Assembly: GCA_020310875.1 (NCBI GenBank)
Contig: CM035423.1
Location: forward strand, 121,880,722-121,944,721
Length of the DNA stretch: 64,000 nt
Source of the DNA: Ceratopteris richardii
Lineage: Eukaryota; Streptophyta; Polypodiopsida; Polypodiales; Pteridaceae
Direction: 5' to 3'
In this document: piece by piece, positions 1 through 12,631 of the stretch
How positions within the stretch are numbered: position 1 is the first letter of the stretch
Layout: the number at the start of each line of letters is the position of its first letter
Notes under the pieces: model-generated
Databases searched by the model: none
What the model saw: the letters and a program-made list of their open reading frames with translations, nothing else
Told to the model about the DNA's origin: nothing
Program-made: the position numbers and the translations under genes

Positions 1-1033
1 TTGCAGGATGCCAAAGTTGCAAGTACTCCAATGGAGGTAAACTTAAAATTAAGTGCTCATGAAGGTGATGTACTTGAGGATATTACAAGTTATCAAAGCA
101 TAGTGGGAAGCTTGAACTATGCTACCTTGACAAGGATAGACATTGCTTATGGAGTAAGTGTGCTAAGTTAGTTTATGCATAAGCCTAGGGCACCTCACTT
201 GGAGGCTGCCAAAAGGATCTTGAAGTACCTTAAGGCTACTCAACATCATGGTTTGTATTTCCCTTATACATCAGACTTGGACATTAAGATCTACTCAGAT
301 GCAGATTGGGCAGGATGCAAAGATGATAGGAGGAGTACCTATAAGCCAATATCATGGCCTTCAAAGAAGCAACCTACTGTTGCTTTATCTTCTACAGAGG
401 CAGAGTATAGAGGATTGGCCAATGCTACTCAAGAGGCCATATGGATCAGATTGTTGTATACAGAATTGGGCTTGCATACTACATCTCCAATGATTTTTGG
501 GGATAATACAAGTTCATTACACCTTGCAGCTAATCCTCTTTATCATGCTAGGACCAAGCATATAGAGGTCCACTATCATTATGTGAGAGAGAATCTATTA
601 AGCAAAGATATTCAACTGGCATATGTGTCAACTAATATGCAATGTGTAGATTTGTTGACTAAAGCATTAGATGGTACAAAACTTTGCAGGTTTAAAGCAA
701 TGATTGAATTGCAGGATATTCATGAAGATTGAAGATGAAGACCAAGCCTAAATGTTTGGCTTGAGGGGGAGCTGTTGGTGCAAATCACAAGCCTACACAT
801 TTGTCTTGTAGTTCATACTCATACGAAGCTCCATGGAAACAATTGCTAAGGAAGAATTCATCTTTACCATTTGTAAAAGTCATCTTTTAACTTGAGAATA
901 TTTGTAATCACCATGGTGTCATTGAAAAGCTAAGAGGGCCCACATATCAACTCTAAAGTTACAAAGGGCTGGTACTAAGCAGGATTTGGCAGTACCTACT
1001 CATCACTTGGACTGTCCATCCATCTTCCCAACA
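1..1033 (+). mobile_element. Ty1/copia fragment, family A copy A1 (3' end)
   Basis: This is the 3' end of a copia retrotransposon; its 5' part lies outside the window. The end of the reverse transcriptase domain is read at about 1-250 (SIVGSLNYATLTR type block). RNase H follows at about 280-730, with SDADWAG, SSTEAEYRGLA and ARTKHIEVHYHYVRE blocks typical of plant copia. A polypurine tract, GAGGGGGAGC, lies at 763-772, just before an LTR. The element is a fossil with few breaks in the visible part. It ends exactly where family B internal sequence begins, so it appears to have inserted into B1. Copies A2 and A3 are its relatives in this window. Confidence 0.9.
773..1033 (+). repeat. 3' LTR of copia A1
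   Basis: The LTR begins TGTTGGTGCAAAT directly after the polypurine tract and ends CTTCCCAACA, giving TGTTG/CAACA inverted ends. Its start and end align with the A2 LTR (40214-41279) and the A3 LTR (26431-27489), but it is about a quarter of their length. The next five bases, TAAGC (1034-1038), would be the target duplication; the partner copy is outside the window. Confidence 0.85.
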
Positions 1034-4000
1034 TAAGCTCATAGACTATGAAAGATCTGTAAATGATTCAGCATGTGTAGTACATGATTCTTAGGCTATG
1101 TGAGATGCAAAGCTTTGGCATGCATGCTTTGGTCATCTGAATTTTGTTAGTTTGCTACGCCTGTAGAAATCTGAAATGGTGTCCTCTTTGCCGAAACTTG
1201 GAGCACCTAGAAAACATGTTTGTGAAGGATGTATTTTGGGCAAAATGCAACGTTCTTCCTTTCCAAAAGATGGTTCAGTTTGGGCTACTCATAAATTGTA
1301 GCTTGTACATAGTGATGTCTTTGGTCCTATGTAGACACCTTCTTTTGGAAATTATCTTTACTTCGTGACTTTTATTGATAATTTTTCTAGCCATGCATGG
1401 GTATATCCATTGAAAGCAAAGTCCGAAGTGTTCATGTGCTTCAAACAGTTTTTGGTTTTGGCTGAAAATTTGTCAGCATGTAAAATGGGCACCCCTTGTT
1501 TTGATCGAGGGGGGAATATATGTCTTTTGATTTTAATGCATTTCTGGCTAAACATGGGATAAAACACTAGTGTACAGTGCCATATATACCTCAACAGAAT
1601 GGAGGTGCTGAACGGAAGAACATGTCACTCATGGAGATGGCAAGGTGTATGGCCAATAGTCAAGCTTTACCACATAGTTTCTAGCTTGAGGCTGTCATGT
1701 GTGTAGCATATGTACTTAATAGGTGTCCCACTAGCTCTACAGTCTATTACTCCATATGAGGCTTGGCATGATCACAAGCCATCTGTTGCTCATTTGTGTG
1801 TTTTTGGTCGTTTGGCATATGCATTAGTGCTTGAACAACATCATAGAAAATTGGATGATAAAGCAGTAAAATGTATTTTTGTTGGGTACAATTTTGAAAG
1901 TAAAGGCTATCGTCTGTATCATCCATATACTAAATGCATTCTGGTTATCCGTGATGTTGTTTTTGTGGAAGATGCTATTCAGCCATTGCTTTCATGTACT
2001 AAGGAGACATCTGTTAGCTCCAAAGACATGTATGATACTTTGCTGCCTCTTTTTATAGGTGGACAGTCTAGTGCTGGTCCTAATGAGGCAATCTCTCAGC
2101 CTTTGCAGGTTTCATGTGATGATGCAGATCATCCCATTTTTTATGCAGATTTACATGATGCACTTTTTGATGAGAGAGATGATATTGATAAGGCAAAAAC
2201 TATGTGAAAATGGCTGGTGTAGACTTTGCGTGACAACAAATTAGATGCACCTCTATCATATCGTACTCGATCAGGCTCTCATAGTGCCTCTTTTGCATCA
2301 GATTGCTATGCTATGGCTGCATCTAGTCTTTGTGATGAGATTGAGCCTGTTTCGTTTGATGAAGCACAAAAGTCAAAAAATAGAATGGCTGCTATGCAAT
2401 TTGAATATGATGCTATAATGAGGAATGGTACTTGGTCTTTATGTGACTTTCCTCTTGGCAAGAAGGCCATCGGCAGTAATTGGGTATACAAGCTAAAGTG
2501 TAACGTTGATGGTATATTTGACAGGTATAAGGCTAGGCTTGTTGCAAAGGGTTATGCATAAGAAAGAGGCATTGATTTTGATGAAACCTTTGCTCCTACT
2601 TGCCAAATGACTACTATTCATAGCATCTGTGCACTTGCAGCTCATCATGGTTGGAACGTACATCAATTGGACATTAAAACAACATTTTTGAATGGTGACT
2701 TGCATGAAGAAGTGTATGTTTTTCAGGCCCATGGCTTTGTGGAGAAAGGGCATGAAAACCAGGTGTGCGGGTTAAAGAAGGCATTATATGGTTTAAAGCA
2801 AGCACCACATGCTTGGTATGAAAAGATACATGCCTATATGATTGCACATGGTTTTGAGAACAGTCCAAGTGAAAGCACCTTATATGTCAAGCATGCTAAT
2901 GATGTACTTTTGATCATTGTGGTGTATGTTGATGACATGCTGCTCACTCATCCTCATGAGAAGCATATTGCTGATTTCAAGGCTGATTTACATTTCTCAT
3001 TTGAGATGTCTAATATGGGGCATTTGCATCATTATTTGGGCATTTAGTTTATGCACGTTGATGGTGGAATGGCTTTGTGTCAAACGAAATATATTGACAC
3101 ATTATTGCATCGTTTTGGCCTTGAAGACTGTAAACCTATTGCCACTCCTATGGAGACATGTTTACAATTGAGACTTCATGATTCTGGAGATGCATTTGAC
3201 GTTGTTCTCTATCACCAGGGTGTTGGATGCTTGATTTACTTATGCATTACTCAGCCAAATATTCAATTTGTTGTCTCACAGATGAGCAGATTTATGCATT
3301 GCCCAGGAGTCAAGCATTGGTAGGTGGTTAAGCGCATCTTTCGCTACTTGAGTTGTAGTCGCTTACTTGGGTTGTTTTATCCCAAGGGGGGATCACTACC
3401 GCCAGATTTGCATGATTTTTCTGACTCTGATTGGGCTGGTTGCTATTACACTCATGTGTCCACTAGTGGCTTTTGCTTCATGCTTGGTGGCTCATGTATA
3501 CCTTGGTTGAGCAAGAAGCAGCCTATTGTGGCCACTTCCAGTTGTGAGGCTGAGTATAGGGAAGGTTTCACAGTGACTGTTGAGTGTGTGTAGCTCAGAT
3601 GCCTTATGGCTGATTTGGGTGTTGGTCAATCTTTTGCCACCACCATCTTCACTGACAATCAGAGCACATTGGCAGTTGTGAGGAACCCTGTGTTCCATGC
3701 TCGCACTAAGCACATTTAGGTGCATTATCATTATGTCAGGGAGAGGTTCTCTATTGGGGAGATCAGCTTGGCATATGTGTCCACACAGGAGAACATTGCA
3801 GATCTTTTCACGAAGGCTCTGCCTAGGGAGGTTTGAAGCTTTCCGCAAAACTTTGGGTTTACTTCCTTTTGTGGAATGATTTCCACATAGCTTGGAACTT
3901 CCTTATACATGAGTGCCAGCTCCTTGTTCACCGCATCACTCTCATGCGGGATTTGTTGATATATTTAGGTAGTGATGTGTGTGAACACTCTAGGACCTCT

Positions 4001-4183
4001 GGAGCACTTTTTTCCCTCTTTAGGAGTTTTTTTTCCCCTGCTTGTATAAAAGCCTATTGCCCTAATGGGCTACTTATCTTTGTACATTCTAATGGTAATA
4101 CATTCAGTATTGTGTGTTGAGCTCCAAGCTTCTTCTTCTTCCTTGTGTTGTTTGCGTGCTTCCACACACGTCTTACTCCAACA
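1034..4183 (+). mobile_element. Ty1/copia fragment, family B copy B1
   Basis: This is a decayed copia internal region followed by a 3' LTR. Order: GAG-pre-integrase zinc region (about 1034-1290), integrase core (about 1300-2000), linker, reverse transcriptase (about 2330-3160, with a [20 protein letters not shown] block and a YVDDMLLT catalytic block near 2925), and RNase H (about 3400-3830, SDSDWAGC and SSCEAEYR). The first base matches family B internal sequence seen again near 45950, in mid-gene, so A1 apparently interrupts it on the left. It is an old copy with many breaks (more than ten). B3 and B4 are close relatives. Confidence 0.9.
3954..4183 (+). repeat. 3' LTR of copia B1
   Basis: A 230-bp LTR, starting TGTTGATATATTTAGG and ending TACTCCAACA. 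It aligns along its length with the B3 LTR at 48869-49097 and the B4 5' LTR at 50293-50489. The preceding GCGGGATT is a decayed polypurine tract. Family B therefore has unusually short LTRs beside the roughly 1.1-kb LTRs of families A and C. Confidence 0.85.
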
Positions 4184-6009
4184 TTCATTCATCGGAATGC
4201 CTCCACTATCAAAATTGGTATTAATAATCACTTCCACTTGCATGCTCTTCTTGACACGATGGACCTTCTACACAATACAAGCTTCCAAATCATCACCAAA
4301 ATTTGGTATCTACAACATTCCAACTAGAATAGTGAAACTATGATTGATTGACTATACTCAAGAAGTAGTCATTGAACTGCTGATTGACACTCAATAAAAA
4401 GTAGTGTTGTATGATACCCACGTTGGGGCTCACATTGATCCAATCAGAGTACTACTTGATCATCAAATAGCGACTATAGTTTTGATGACAATATAATGCA
4501 ATTTTTTTTGGCATTTTCATAGAGCACTTTATAGTTTTGAAGAATGATTTAACACCATCATTGAAACATTTAGGGGTGAATATTAGCCCAAAGGAAAATT
4601 TCAACTAATCTAAAAATACTTTTGCTATATCTAGTTAGGCTTAGGAGCATAAAAATAGTCCAATCCTAAGAAGCCCTAAGCCGGCCATCTTGCATACTTT
4701 CACGAGAGAGTCATGACTTTATTCACCCATATCTGTTCTCATTCACCATTGATTCGAATTGGCCAGAGCTGCATAACATTCACCGTTCATCATCATCTCT
4801 ACGAGCTTGGTTCGAGTGGGTCAAATGATAGCAAGTTGTAGGTCATCAAGCTCAATTCGAGTGGGTCAGATGATAGCAAGTTGTAGGTCACAAAGCTCAC
4901 TTGTTAGGTTAGGAAATTCTTGTTAGGTAGACTGAATGATACTCATTTTTTCCAAATAGAACAACAAAGTTTGGAAGGTGCATTCTTCATGCAATATCAA
5001 TGTGCATGTTTATTGTTTCTATTGTCACTACATACTGATTAGAAATTTTTGTTGAGATACAATTTTTGGTAACCTCCACCATTGGTATTAAGCATTACTT
5101 TTCTAATTGAATTGCAAGCTAGAAGTTTTTTTCACTTTTCCATCTCCATGACGTGCAAGCACTTCATATTTGCTCAGATAATGGTGCAATTAATCTCCTT
5201 CTTTACAAACACTCACGAATAGGTGTGTGCCCATCATTTATAGATTTCCTATTGGCTATTATATATTTATTAGCGTGGAGAATGTGTATCATTGATTAAT
5301 TTCCCTTTATATTGAGGCATTCTGTAAATATTCTGAGCTTTCAAATGTTAATGCCAAAAACAGTGTGAATCCTCTATTATGTGATCAACAACAATATATT
5401 AATGTAAACAATCAAACATTCTGTTAACACATGAAATCACAATTACAATGTAATGGAGTGGTTTAATGCTAAATTTGCAAAATGACCTTTTGAATAAAAT
5501 GCTAGTTGTCAATATTTGTTTTCAAAGAAGTGGAAGACTTGGTCATGCTAGCATAAATATTCATTTATCTATGTGATGTATGATTGTTGGAATCCATGAC
5601 AATAACCAAATTGTGAAAGGAAGATGAAGTTGGTTAGTAGGAGCATCCTGTGAAGAATTTGATGTAAATAGTAGGATATCATTGGAGGTAATAGTGTTCA
5701 TGTGTTGATTTCTACCCTATTCAGATTGTGACTAGGAATTATAGATTACAAGGTTTAGTACTAGTATCTCAGGAGTACTGCCAATGGGTGCACCAAAGTA
5801 ATGTTCATTTGCTGATGCTACTACATCTTTGCAATCTGATAGTTCCCATTCATTAGAAATGTTGGTGGAACAATGGCTGCTACTGGCTATACGTGAAAAG
5901 AGGCTTGAGACCTAGTGTGGTCTGTTTTAGATTTCTTTTTGTCTGTTGAATCCAGAGAGTCATATCTATGTGCATGTGGCCTGCCTGTAGTGCTCTTGAA
6001 TCTATTCTC
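4184..6009. other. Unassigned DNA, no gene seen
   Basis: AT-rich DNA with only short chance frames on both strands. No domain, RNA gene or element end was recognised. It holds the small tandem repeat at 4811-4900. It is probably the flank into which B1 inserted, or an older repeat decayed beyond recognition. Confidence 0.5.
4811..4900 (+). repeat. Tandem duplication, two 45-bp units
   Basis: Two adjacent 45-bp units both begin TTCGAGTGGGTCA and continue ATGATAGCAAGTTGTAGGTCA with few differences. No coding sense is visible. Confidence 0.85.
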
Positions 6010-6425
6010 TCGAGTCTTTACATACTAAGATTTGTGCACATGTGCACATGCAAATGTTAGATGCACTCATTATGTGAGTTTATAAACACTCATGACAGAC
6101 ATTACAACACACGCATAGTCATGCATACACAATCATAAGTATGCATATGCACAATATATAGAGACCTGCACACACATAGACATGCACGTGCATGTGCATG
6201 TGTGCACATGCCTGTGCATATGCACATGAATATATACACACATATACATGAACAGAGACACACATTTGCCTATGAGCGCATACACACATGCACATGCTCA
6301 TATTTACATGTACACATGCATACATGCATGCATGCATGGGTGCATGTCACATGCACACAAACACATGCACAAGTGCACACACATGCAGACATGCACATAC
6401 ATGCATGTATGCATGTGTGTATAAT
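6010..6425. repeat. CA/TGCA-rich alternating purine-pyrimidine tract
   Basis: A degenerate low-complexity tract rich in CACA, TGCA, CATG and GCAC words, with near-perfect purine/pyrimidine alternation over long runs (for example 6180-6250 and 6340-6420). The open frames here on both strands (Cys/His/Met-rich) are by-products of the repeat, not genes. Such tracts can adopt Z-DNA. Confidence 0.8.
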
Positions 6426-7385
6426 GAATTTTGGTGTAATTTCACATGTTAGTTGTATAGTGGACGGCCTTTTCTTGTTTGTAGCCATTCACAGACCAAT
6501 AATTATAATGGATGTGGACATCTAATTGTAGATGCTTGGAAATTTTTTTTGGCTTTATGTGTGAATTGTTGGTGGGTATGATGATTACATGAAGCTGATA
6601 CTGATCATTCCATGAGTATAGATGTTAATGTGATTCCGCAATGCAAAGATCTTGTTAGACAATTGAAACCAACACCTCTCTTTGCTGCAAATCTTCTATT
6701 TCACTACATGCCCTGAATCAACCTAGGATTATGTGATTAAAGTTTTCATCTTCATATAGATGGTAAATCATAATTGTGATTGTGCAAGGTGCTATCAAAG
6801 TCTGTTTGAAATAGTAAGCAAATGTGCTTGTTGTTTTTTTGGCATGTGTTAGTTTGTGTCATGGGCTTCACTGTTATACTTTGAAGGCTCTCTACTGAAG
6901 CATCATAGGCAAAAACACTATAAAATGGGTGCATTCAACTATCCTCCATGTTCTGTTTTTCTTTCGTGCAATTGGCATTAAGGCCGTGGTCTGTGTGTTC
7001 TTGAAGTTGGATGCATATCTTTATTTTCCTTTCTTTTCCAAGGCTTGTTTCTACAAAAGCAACATTGTCTACAAGAAAACACAATGCATGCCTCTCAATC
7101 TATCCACACACTCCATGATCCCTTGCTTCATGGGCTATTTTGATCTCTTCTTCTAGAACCTCCACTCTATTGCATAGAAGTTCCACCTCTTCAAGTGCAC
7201 TCATCACTCCTCTCCTCTCAAAGGGGGAATAGACTTGTCCTTGCTCTCACTGCATAAACTTAAGTCCACAAAGTACACCACTAATGCCTGGATCATTTAA
7301 TTGCAAGCTACACAACCTACTATGGTCAATCATGAATGTATGACCAGCTAGGTTCACTTGGGGATGTTAGCTGGACTGAGCATGT
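6426..7385. other. Unassigned DNA
   Basis: No recognisable gene or element. On the minus strand, about 6960-7215 reads as a mostly open frame with a charged, heptad-like beginning (MSALEEVELLCNRVEVLEE) and one internal stop. This could be a remnant of a coiled-coil coding exon or chance. I recognise no family. Confidence 0.35.
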
Positions 7386-7475
7386 GTATATATATTCAAT
7401 ATATATTTATATATATTTATTATATATATATATTTAGTATATATATTTAGTATATATTCAATATATATATTCATG
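7386..7475. repeat. AT-rich degenerate microsatellite
   Basis: TATATATTTAG and TATATATTCAA units repeat irregularly over about 90 bp. This is low-complexity DNA a short way upstream of the large compound microsatellite. Confidence 0.75.
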
Positions 7476-7674
7476 TTGAGGCCAATTATAATATTCTATA
7501 GGATTTTCCATCATCCTTGGAGTTGCTTATGGCAATCGATGTTCTTCTCGCTTCAAATGGTTGGGATTTTACCATTCGCTCAACACCTCATCAATGTTTT
7601 GGATGGGAATAATCATCCATTAGGTATGTACTCAACTCCCATCAAGTGGTCTCTCTCCCCCCCTTCTTTCTCTC

Positions 7675-8276
<602 letters not shown>

Positions 8277-10880
8277 TATGTCAAGACCCTTCCACCTAGG
8301 GACCCCTTGAAGTGTAAGAGAGGATTTCTCTCTAAGAATTAGTTTTGGCCAAGAGGCTTCAACATTGCACCAAACTTTGAGAAGCCATTTGGAAGCCAAT
8401 TTATCTACCAAACCTATCACATTTAGAATGCCCATACCACCAGACTCTTTTTGGTTAGCATACAAGGCCCACTTGATCTTGGGCATTCCCCTCATATTGA
8501 GATCACGAGTCTAGAGGAAATTTCTACAAGTACTTTCAAGCTTTCCTAATTCTTTGTCTTTTGGCCTCCAACATGCCAAAAAATAGATGATAGATGAGAT
8601 GAGGAAGGTGTTGATCACCATAGCACCTCCTGCTAGGGTTGAGTTGCATGCCCTTCTAGTAGCAAATTTAGTATCTAGTTTGTCGAGAACCCAATTCCAA
8701 TGTTGGCTAATAGATAATTCAAAACCGACCGCGATACCGAGGAGCCAAAAAGTTTTTCCACTATTTATTTCTTTAACATCCATCATTAGCTAAGAATTGT
8801 GGTGCGGGACCCAAAATAACCTTGAGGGCAGTTTTGGAGTGATTTATTTTAGATCCACATGCAGCACAGAAGAAATTTAGACAATGCCAGAAGGTGTTGA
8901 TACTATTAGGGTTATTATGCACAAAAGCATTTGTATCATCGACAAAGAGTCTCATTATCATTTGATCATCACAATGAGGGAGTCAAAGGCCCTCGATCTA
9001 TCCTAAAAGGTCCTTGTGGCTAACCAAGAAGCTAAGGTGATCAATAGCTATGGCAAAAAAAAGTGGAGCTAGAGGACAACCCTATCTAATAGAACATTCT
9101 AACTTGATTTCTTCAGAGATTTGACCGTTGATATTTATTTGAGGCGAAGCATTCCCCATAAGCATAGAGATCATGTTGATGAATTTAGGTCCACAACCTA
9201 TATCTTTTAGGGATTGTAGAATGAAATCCCACTCAAGGCGGTCATATGGTTTGGCAAAATCAATTTTGATGAAGATGATATCATGGGGGACACATCAATA
9301 ATTGCCTCCAAGATGGATCTTCCCTTTATGAATCCCTTTTGGTCCTCGTTGATCCATGAACATAGATGGTGCCTAACACGATTAGCAAGATCCTTAGCTA
9401 AGATCTTCTAGCTAGTTTGTAGTATAGTGATGGGCTGCGGGTTTTCAATCATGTTTCTTTTGCCCTTTTTGTGAATTCTCTTAATCAGCCCTTCATTGAG
9501 AGCATTAGGGAGAGTGCCAAAGCGTAATGCCTCCTACCACACCATAAGTAATGGTTTAACAAGGTCATTCCTAAAAGTCTTGAAGAGCTCGTTGGTGAGA
9601 GCATTCAGACCCAAGATTTCGCCACAAGGAAAAGCATCTATGACTTCTAGAATCTCTATGGTGGTGATTGAGGAATCAAGAAGATGCACGATGTCTTCTA
9701 GAATTCTTCTTGATCTAATTCTAGAGATGATAGCCATGCAATCTCCTCTTTGAGAAGTGAGTGGCATGGACACCCCGAAGACTTGAGTGAAGTGGTTGGT
9801 TACTATTCTACATAAGTGCACTCCCTGCCATCATTATCTACCATGAAAGGGACTTCTTCCTTGATTTGCTTTTTTTTTAGTATCTTACACATATCTTTCG
9901 TTGGTTTGTCCACTTTCCCTGCCCATGAGTCTTTAAAATAAAGCTACATATTACTTGTATGAATTTCCTCTTCGTATCTTAGTTTGCTTCTAATTTTTTG
10001 GAGTCCCGATTGGAGGCAAGGATTGCCACTATTAACTTCCATCTCCAAATGCCTGAGACTATAGTAAAGGTTTTCCCTTCTCATCCGTTGAATGTTAAGG
10101 ATTTCTTTATAGGCCTTGACAAGAAGAACTTGGGATCGCTTCACTGCAAACTTCCAACACTTCGCCGGCGAGGGAAAACATCTAAAGGACTTGCTCCATG
10201 TAGAGGAGATCGCTTGATATACAGAACGAAGGGAGAGGATTGAGGGATCAACATGAAACCATGGGGCAGCCTCTATCCAGTCTAGCTTTTCGCAAGTCTT
10301 TGCCCAACTGGAGGTTTGACCAAGAGAAATCGTGAATGTCTTTGACTTCCACCAGATTATGGTGGAGCTTAACCTAGTCCTAGGTGTCTTTCTCAGTTCC
10401 ATCAGTCACACGTCCCCTTTGTTCCCATCTTTCTGTTAAGAATCTTACCATATTGAAGTCCCCATAGAGGATGATCTCCAATGGCAGAGAGTCTAAAGAG
10501 TGCTAGTATCCTATCTATCTGAGTCAAAATTAGGAGCATAAATCGAAGCAATGGTGATCAGATGAGGTCCCTTGAAAGATACAACAATCCAACGATGGTT
10601 TTGATTGGTAATAGTATCCTTCAAGAAAGAGTGCCATTTTGGAGAGAAGCCAATCGCCACACCACCACTCCCACATCAGTGTTGTGTGGTGATCCAAACG
10701 TGAGAAGTCGAGATGCTCTTTAACCTCTTTTGCAGCTCAACACCATCAACTTTGATCTCTTGAAGATAGATAAACTATGGGTTGACATTTTTATCTCGAA
10801 GTCATTGACCAAACGCTCTCGCTCTTGAAGGCTCACACAACCCTCGAATGTTGTACGACACAACAATCATTTATGTCGGG
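8277..10880 (-). pseudogene. LINE ORF2 remnant: endonuclease and reverse transcriptase
   Basis: In an active LINE this protein nicks the target and copies the RNA at the nick. The apurinic-endonuclease-like start is at about 10870 (VVSYNIRGL, then LQEIKVDG near 10775). The pre-RT block is near 9600 (ALTNELFKTF). The catalytic FVDD is near 8955 (MRLFVDDTNAF), and the CSKINHSKT and SGGMGIL blocks follow. The frame is broken by several stops and frameshifts, and the protein ends after LDI at about 8277 without its C-terminal zinc region. It is not functional. Confidence 0.85.
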
Positions 10881-11189
10881 AGATATCTTTGTTGGTCAGG
10901 GATTGAGCCCTCTTTTTCTTGTTTTTATCTTCCTCTCTTCTTCTAGAGTTTGAAGGATCTTGGCACATGAGATGTCCCTTGAGGTTGAAGGATCTTGGCA
11001 CATGAGGGGGCTCTTTCATGGGAGTCCAACAGGGAACTTCCCTTTCTAAGAAACCACCTCATGGCAACCAGGAAGCATGGAGCCGATGATATAGCTTTGG
11101 CTATCTAGGTTCTCTTCTTTGCTAGAGGAGAGTCCATCTTCTTTGTTGGACGTGCCTTCTTCTTGATTACCTTGCTTGTTTGTGGTAGG

Positions 11190-12290
11190 ACTCTGTGGTT
11201 TACTCTTCATTCAAATGTTGTTTCCATTCACCTGATTAGTCCATCATAGTCCTTATCTAAATTATAGAAAATATTGTTGGTTGTAGGGGTCGAGTGATTG
11301 GGCTTCAATGCATCGCACCCTTTGGGACTTCTTCTCCTTCTATGTCTTACTTCCATGAAGGCCTCTGAGTTAAGATCTTGAAATTTAGTTCCTTCCACTT
11401 CTTTAGGTACTGGATCTGGGGATTTATCCATAGGGATCATAGAGAATTTGTCACTTGAAGCATGCAAGTTTCCCTCTACGTTTTCCTTATTCTCTGCTAG
11501 CCTAAGCAAATTCTGCCTTAGAGGGAAATCTTTGATCTTGTGGCCTTGTGTCTTGCAATGAAAGCAAGCATTAGGTAGATTTTTGGAAACTACGTCCAGT
11601 TCGAGTGGAAGTCCTTCTCAAATGTCAATGTTTATCTTGGTGGGCAGGACTTGATTAAGGTCCACTTCAACACAGATTTGTGGGTGCCATCTAGCATTGA
11701 AGGAGTGCGTGGCACCTTAATAAATGACACCCCCGACATCATCCTTGGTTGCTAATGACCAACCAATCAGAGCAACAATCTCCCTAATAAAGATGTAAAG
11801 GAAGAAGGGAAGGTTGGGAGGTTCCACCCATAGTGGAAAGTGAGATGGTTTGGACTTATTCGGAACAAAGTCGAGGAACCACTTGAAGAGGCATAAAGTC
11901 AAGTGCCAAACTTGCCAAATGCCAACTTGAAGGGCTTGGAAGGCCGTTTCCTCATTCTCAAAACCAAAAGCATGTGCTTGGTTGACAAGAAATGACATTT
12001 ACAAGCCAAAAAGCCACGAGGGAACCACTTTTTTCTAAACCAGTAGTAGAGTCCAAAGGTGGTTTCAAACCAAACAATTGCCCTATGAGGCAAACTTTTT
12101 TGAGCTCGTCTTGTTTGGCAAGATTGCTCGCCCTAAGTAGGGAGATGATTCGTGGTTTAAACCCAAAAAGACCAAGAGAGGAACCATCACCCTTATCTAA
12201 CAAAACTGAGCCCCAATTGCTGATTACCAACGAGGGAACAGATCGCATCATCAAACACAGAGGCCAAAAAGGATGCACGCCCCCAGAACA
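11190..12290 (-). pseudogene. LINE ORF1 remnant: DUF4283-like region and CCHC knuckle
   Basis: ORF1 of plant L1-type LINEs is an RNA-binding protein. The N-terminal half (about 12280-11720) shows the DUF4283-like pattern (PLWVEPPNLPFF, compare PVWVEFPKLPID in L3). It is followed near 11570-11530 by a zinc-knuckle start (NACFHCKTQGH). The C-terminal tail (11509-11228) is charged, with an RHRRRRSPKG basic patch. Several frames are needed to cover the region, so the gene is broken. It lies just upstream of the ORF2 remnant on the same strand, as in intact LINEs. Confidence 0.7.
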
Positions 12291-12519
12291 AGCACTTTAG
12301 AAAACCCTTAAAATAAAACCAGAAGCCACCAAGGAAGGTGCACCAAGAGAAAAACAAAACATTGAAGAAAAAGCCCTAGACCCTAAAAACTTAAAGGAAC
12401 TAGGAAAAAAAAACTATTCTTCTCTTCTCTTTTTTTATCTTTTATTTTCCCTTTTTTAAAATTTTCTAAAATGTTTTAACACAATCGAAGAATTGAAGAC
12501 GCTTTCTAGAAAAAAACAA

Positions 12520-12535
12520 AACTCTTTTCTTCAAT
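12520..12535 (+). repeat. Target-site duplication, left copy (L2)
   Basis: AACTCTTTTCTTCAAT, 16 bp, is repeated identically at 15018-15033. The pair brackets LINE L2 and shows it moved as one unit. Confidence 0.9.
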
Positions 12536-12631
12536 TTTGGTGCACTTCCTTCCTGTCTCAACAATGGTATTATCAAGTTAATACACAAAAAAGGGGAAAA
12601 GAACAGAATAGAGAACTGGCGTCCTATTACG

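Larger units (their letters stand above)
8277..12519 (-). mobile_element. LINE (plant L1 type) L1, 3' end missing
   Basis: A minus-strand non-LTR retrotransposon. ORF1 occupies about 12290-11190 and ORF2 about 10880-8277. The 3' part, including the zinc-binding tail and the 3' UTR, is absent: the copy stops in the thumb region of ORF2 exactly at the microsatellite. LINEs normally lose their 5' ends, so this loss of the 3' end points to a later deletion at the microsatellite. Many stops and frameshifts make it an old copy. Upstream sequence reaches at least 12519, where L2 has inserted, and may continue at 15034-15224. The encoded protein is related to L2, with the same RGMPKIKW / GVPKIKW block. 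Confidence 0.85.

Noticed and set aside
773-4183. TGTTG...CAACA ends taken as a DNA-transposon terminal inverted repeat
   Set aside because: These are LTR ends next to polypurine tracts or primer sites, with copia pol beside them.
6119-6525. Cys/His/Met-rich frames that look metallothionein-like
   Set aside because: By-products of CA/TGCA repeats; open on both strands with the same periodicity and no family pattern.
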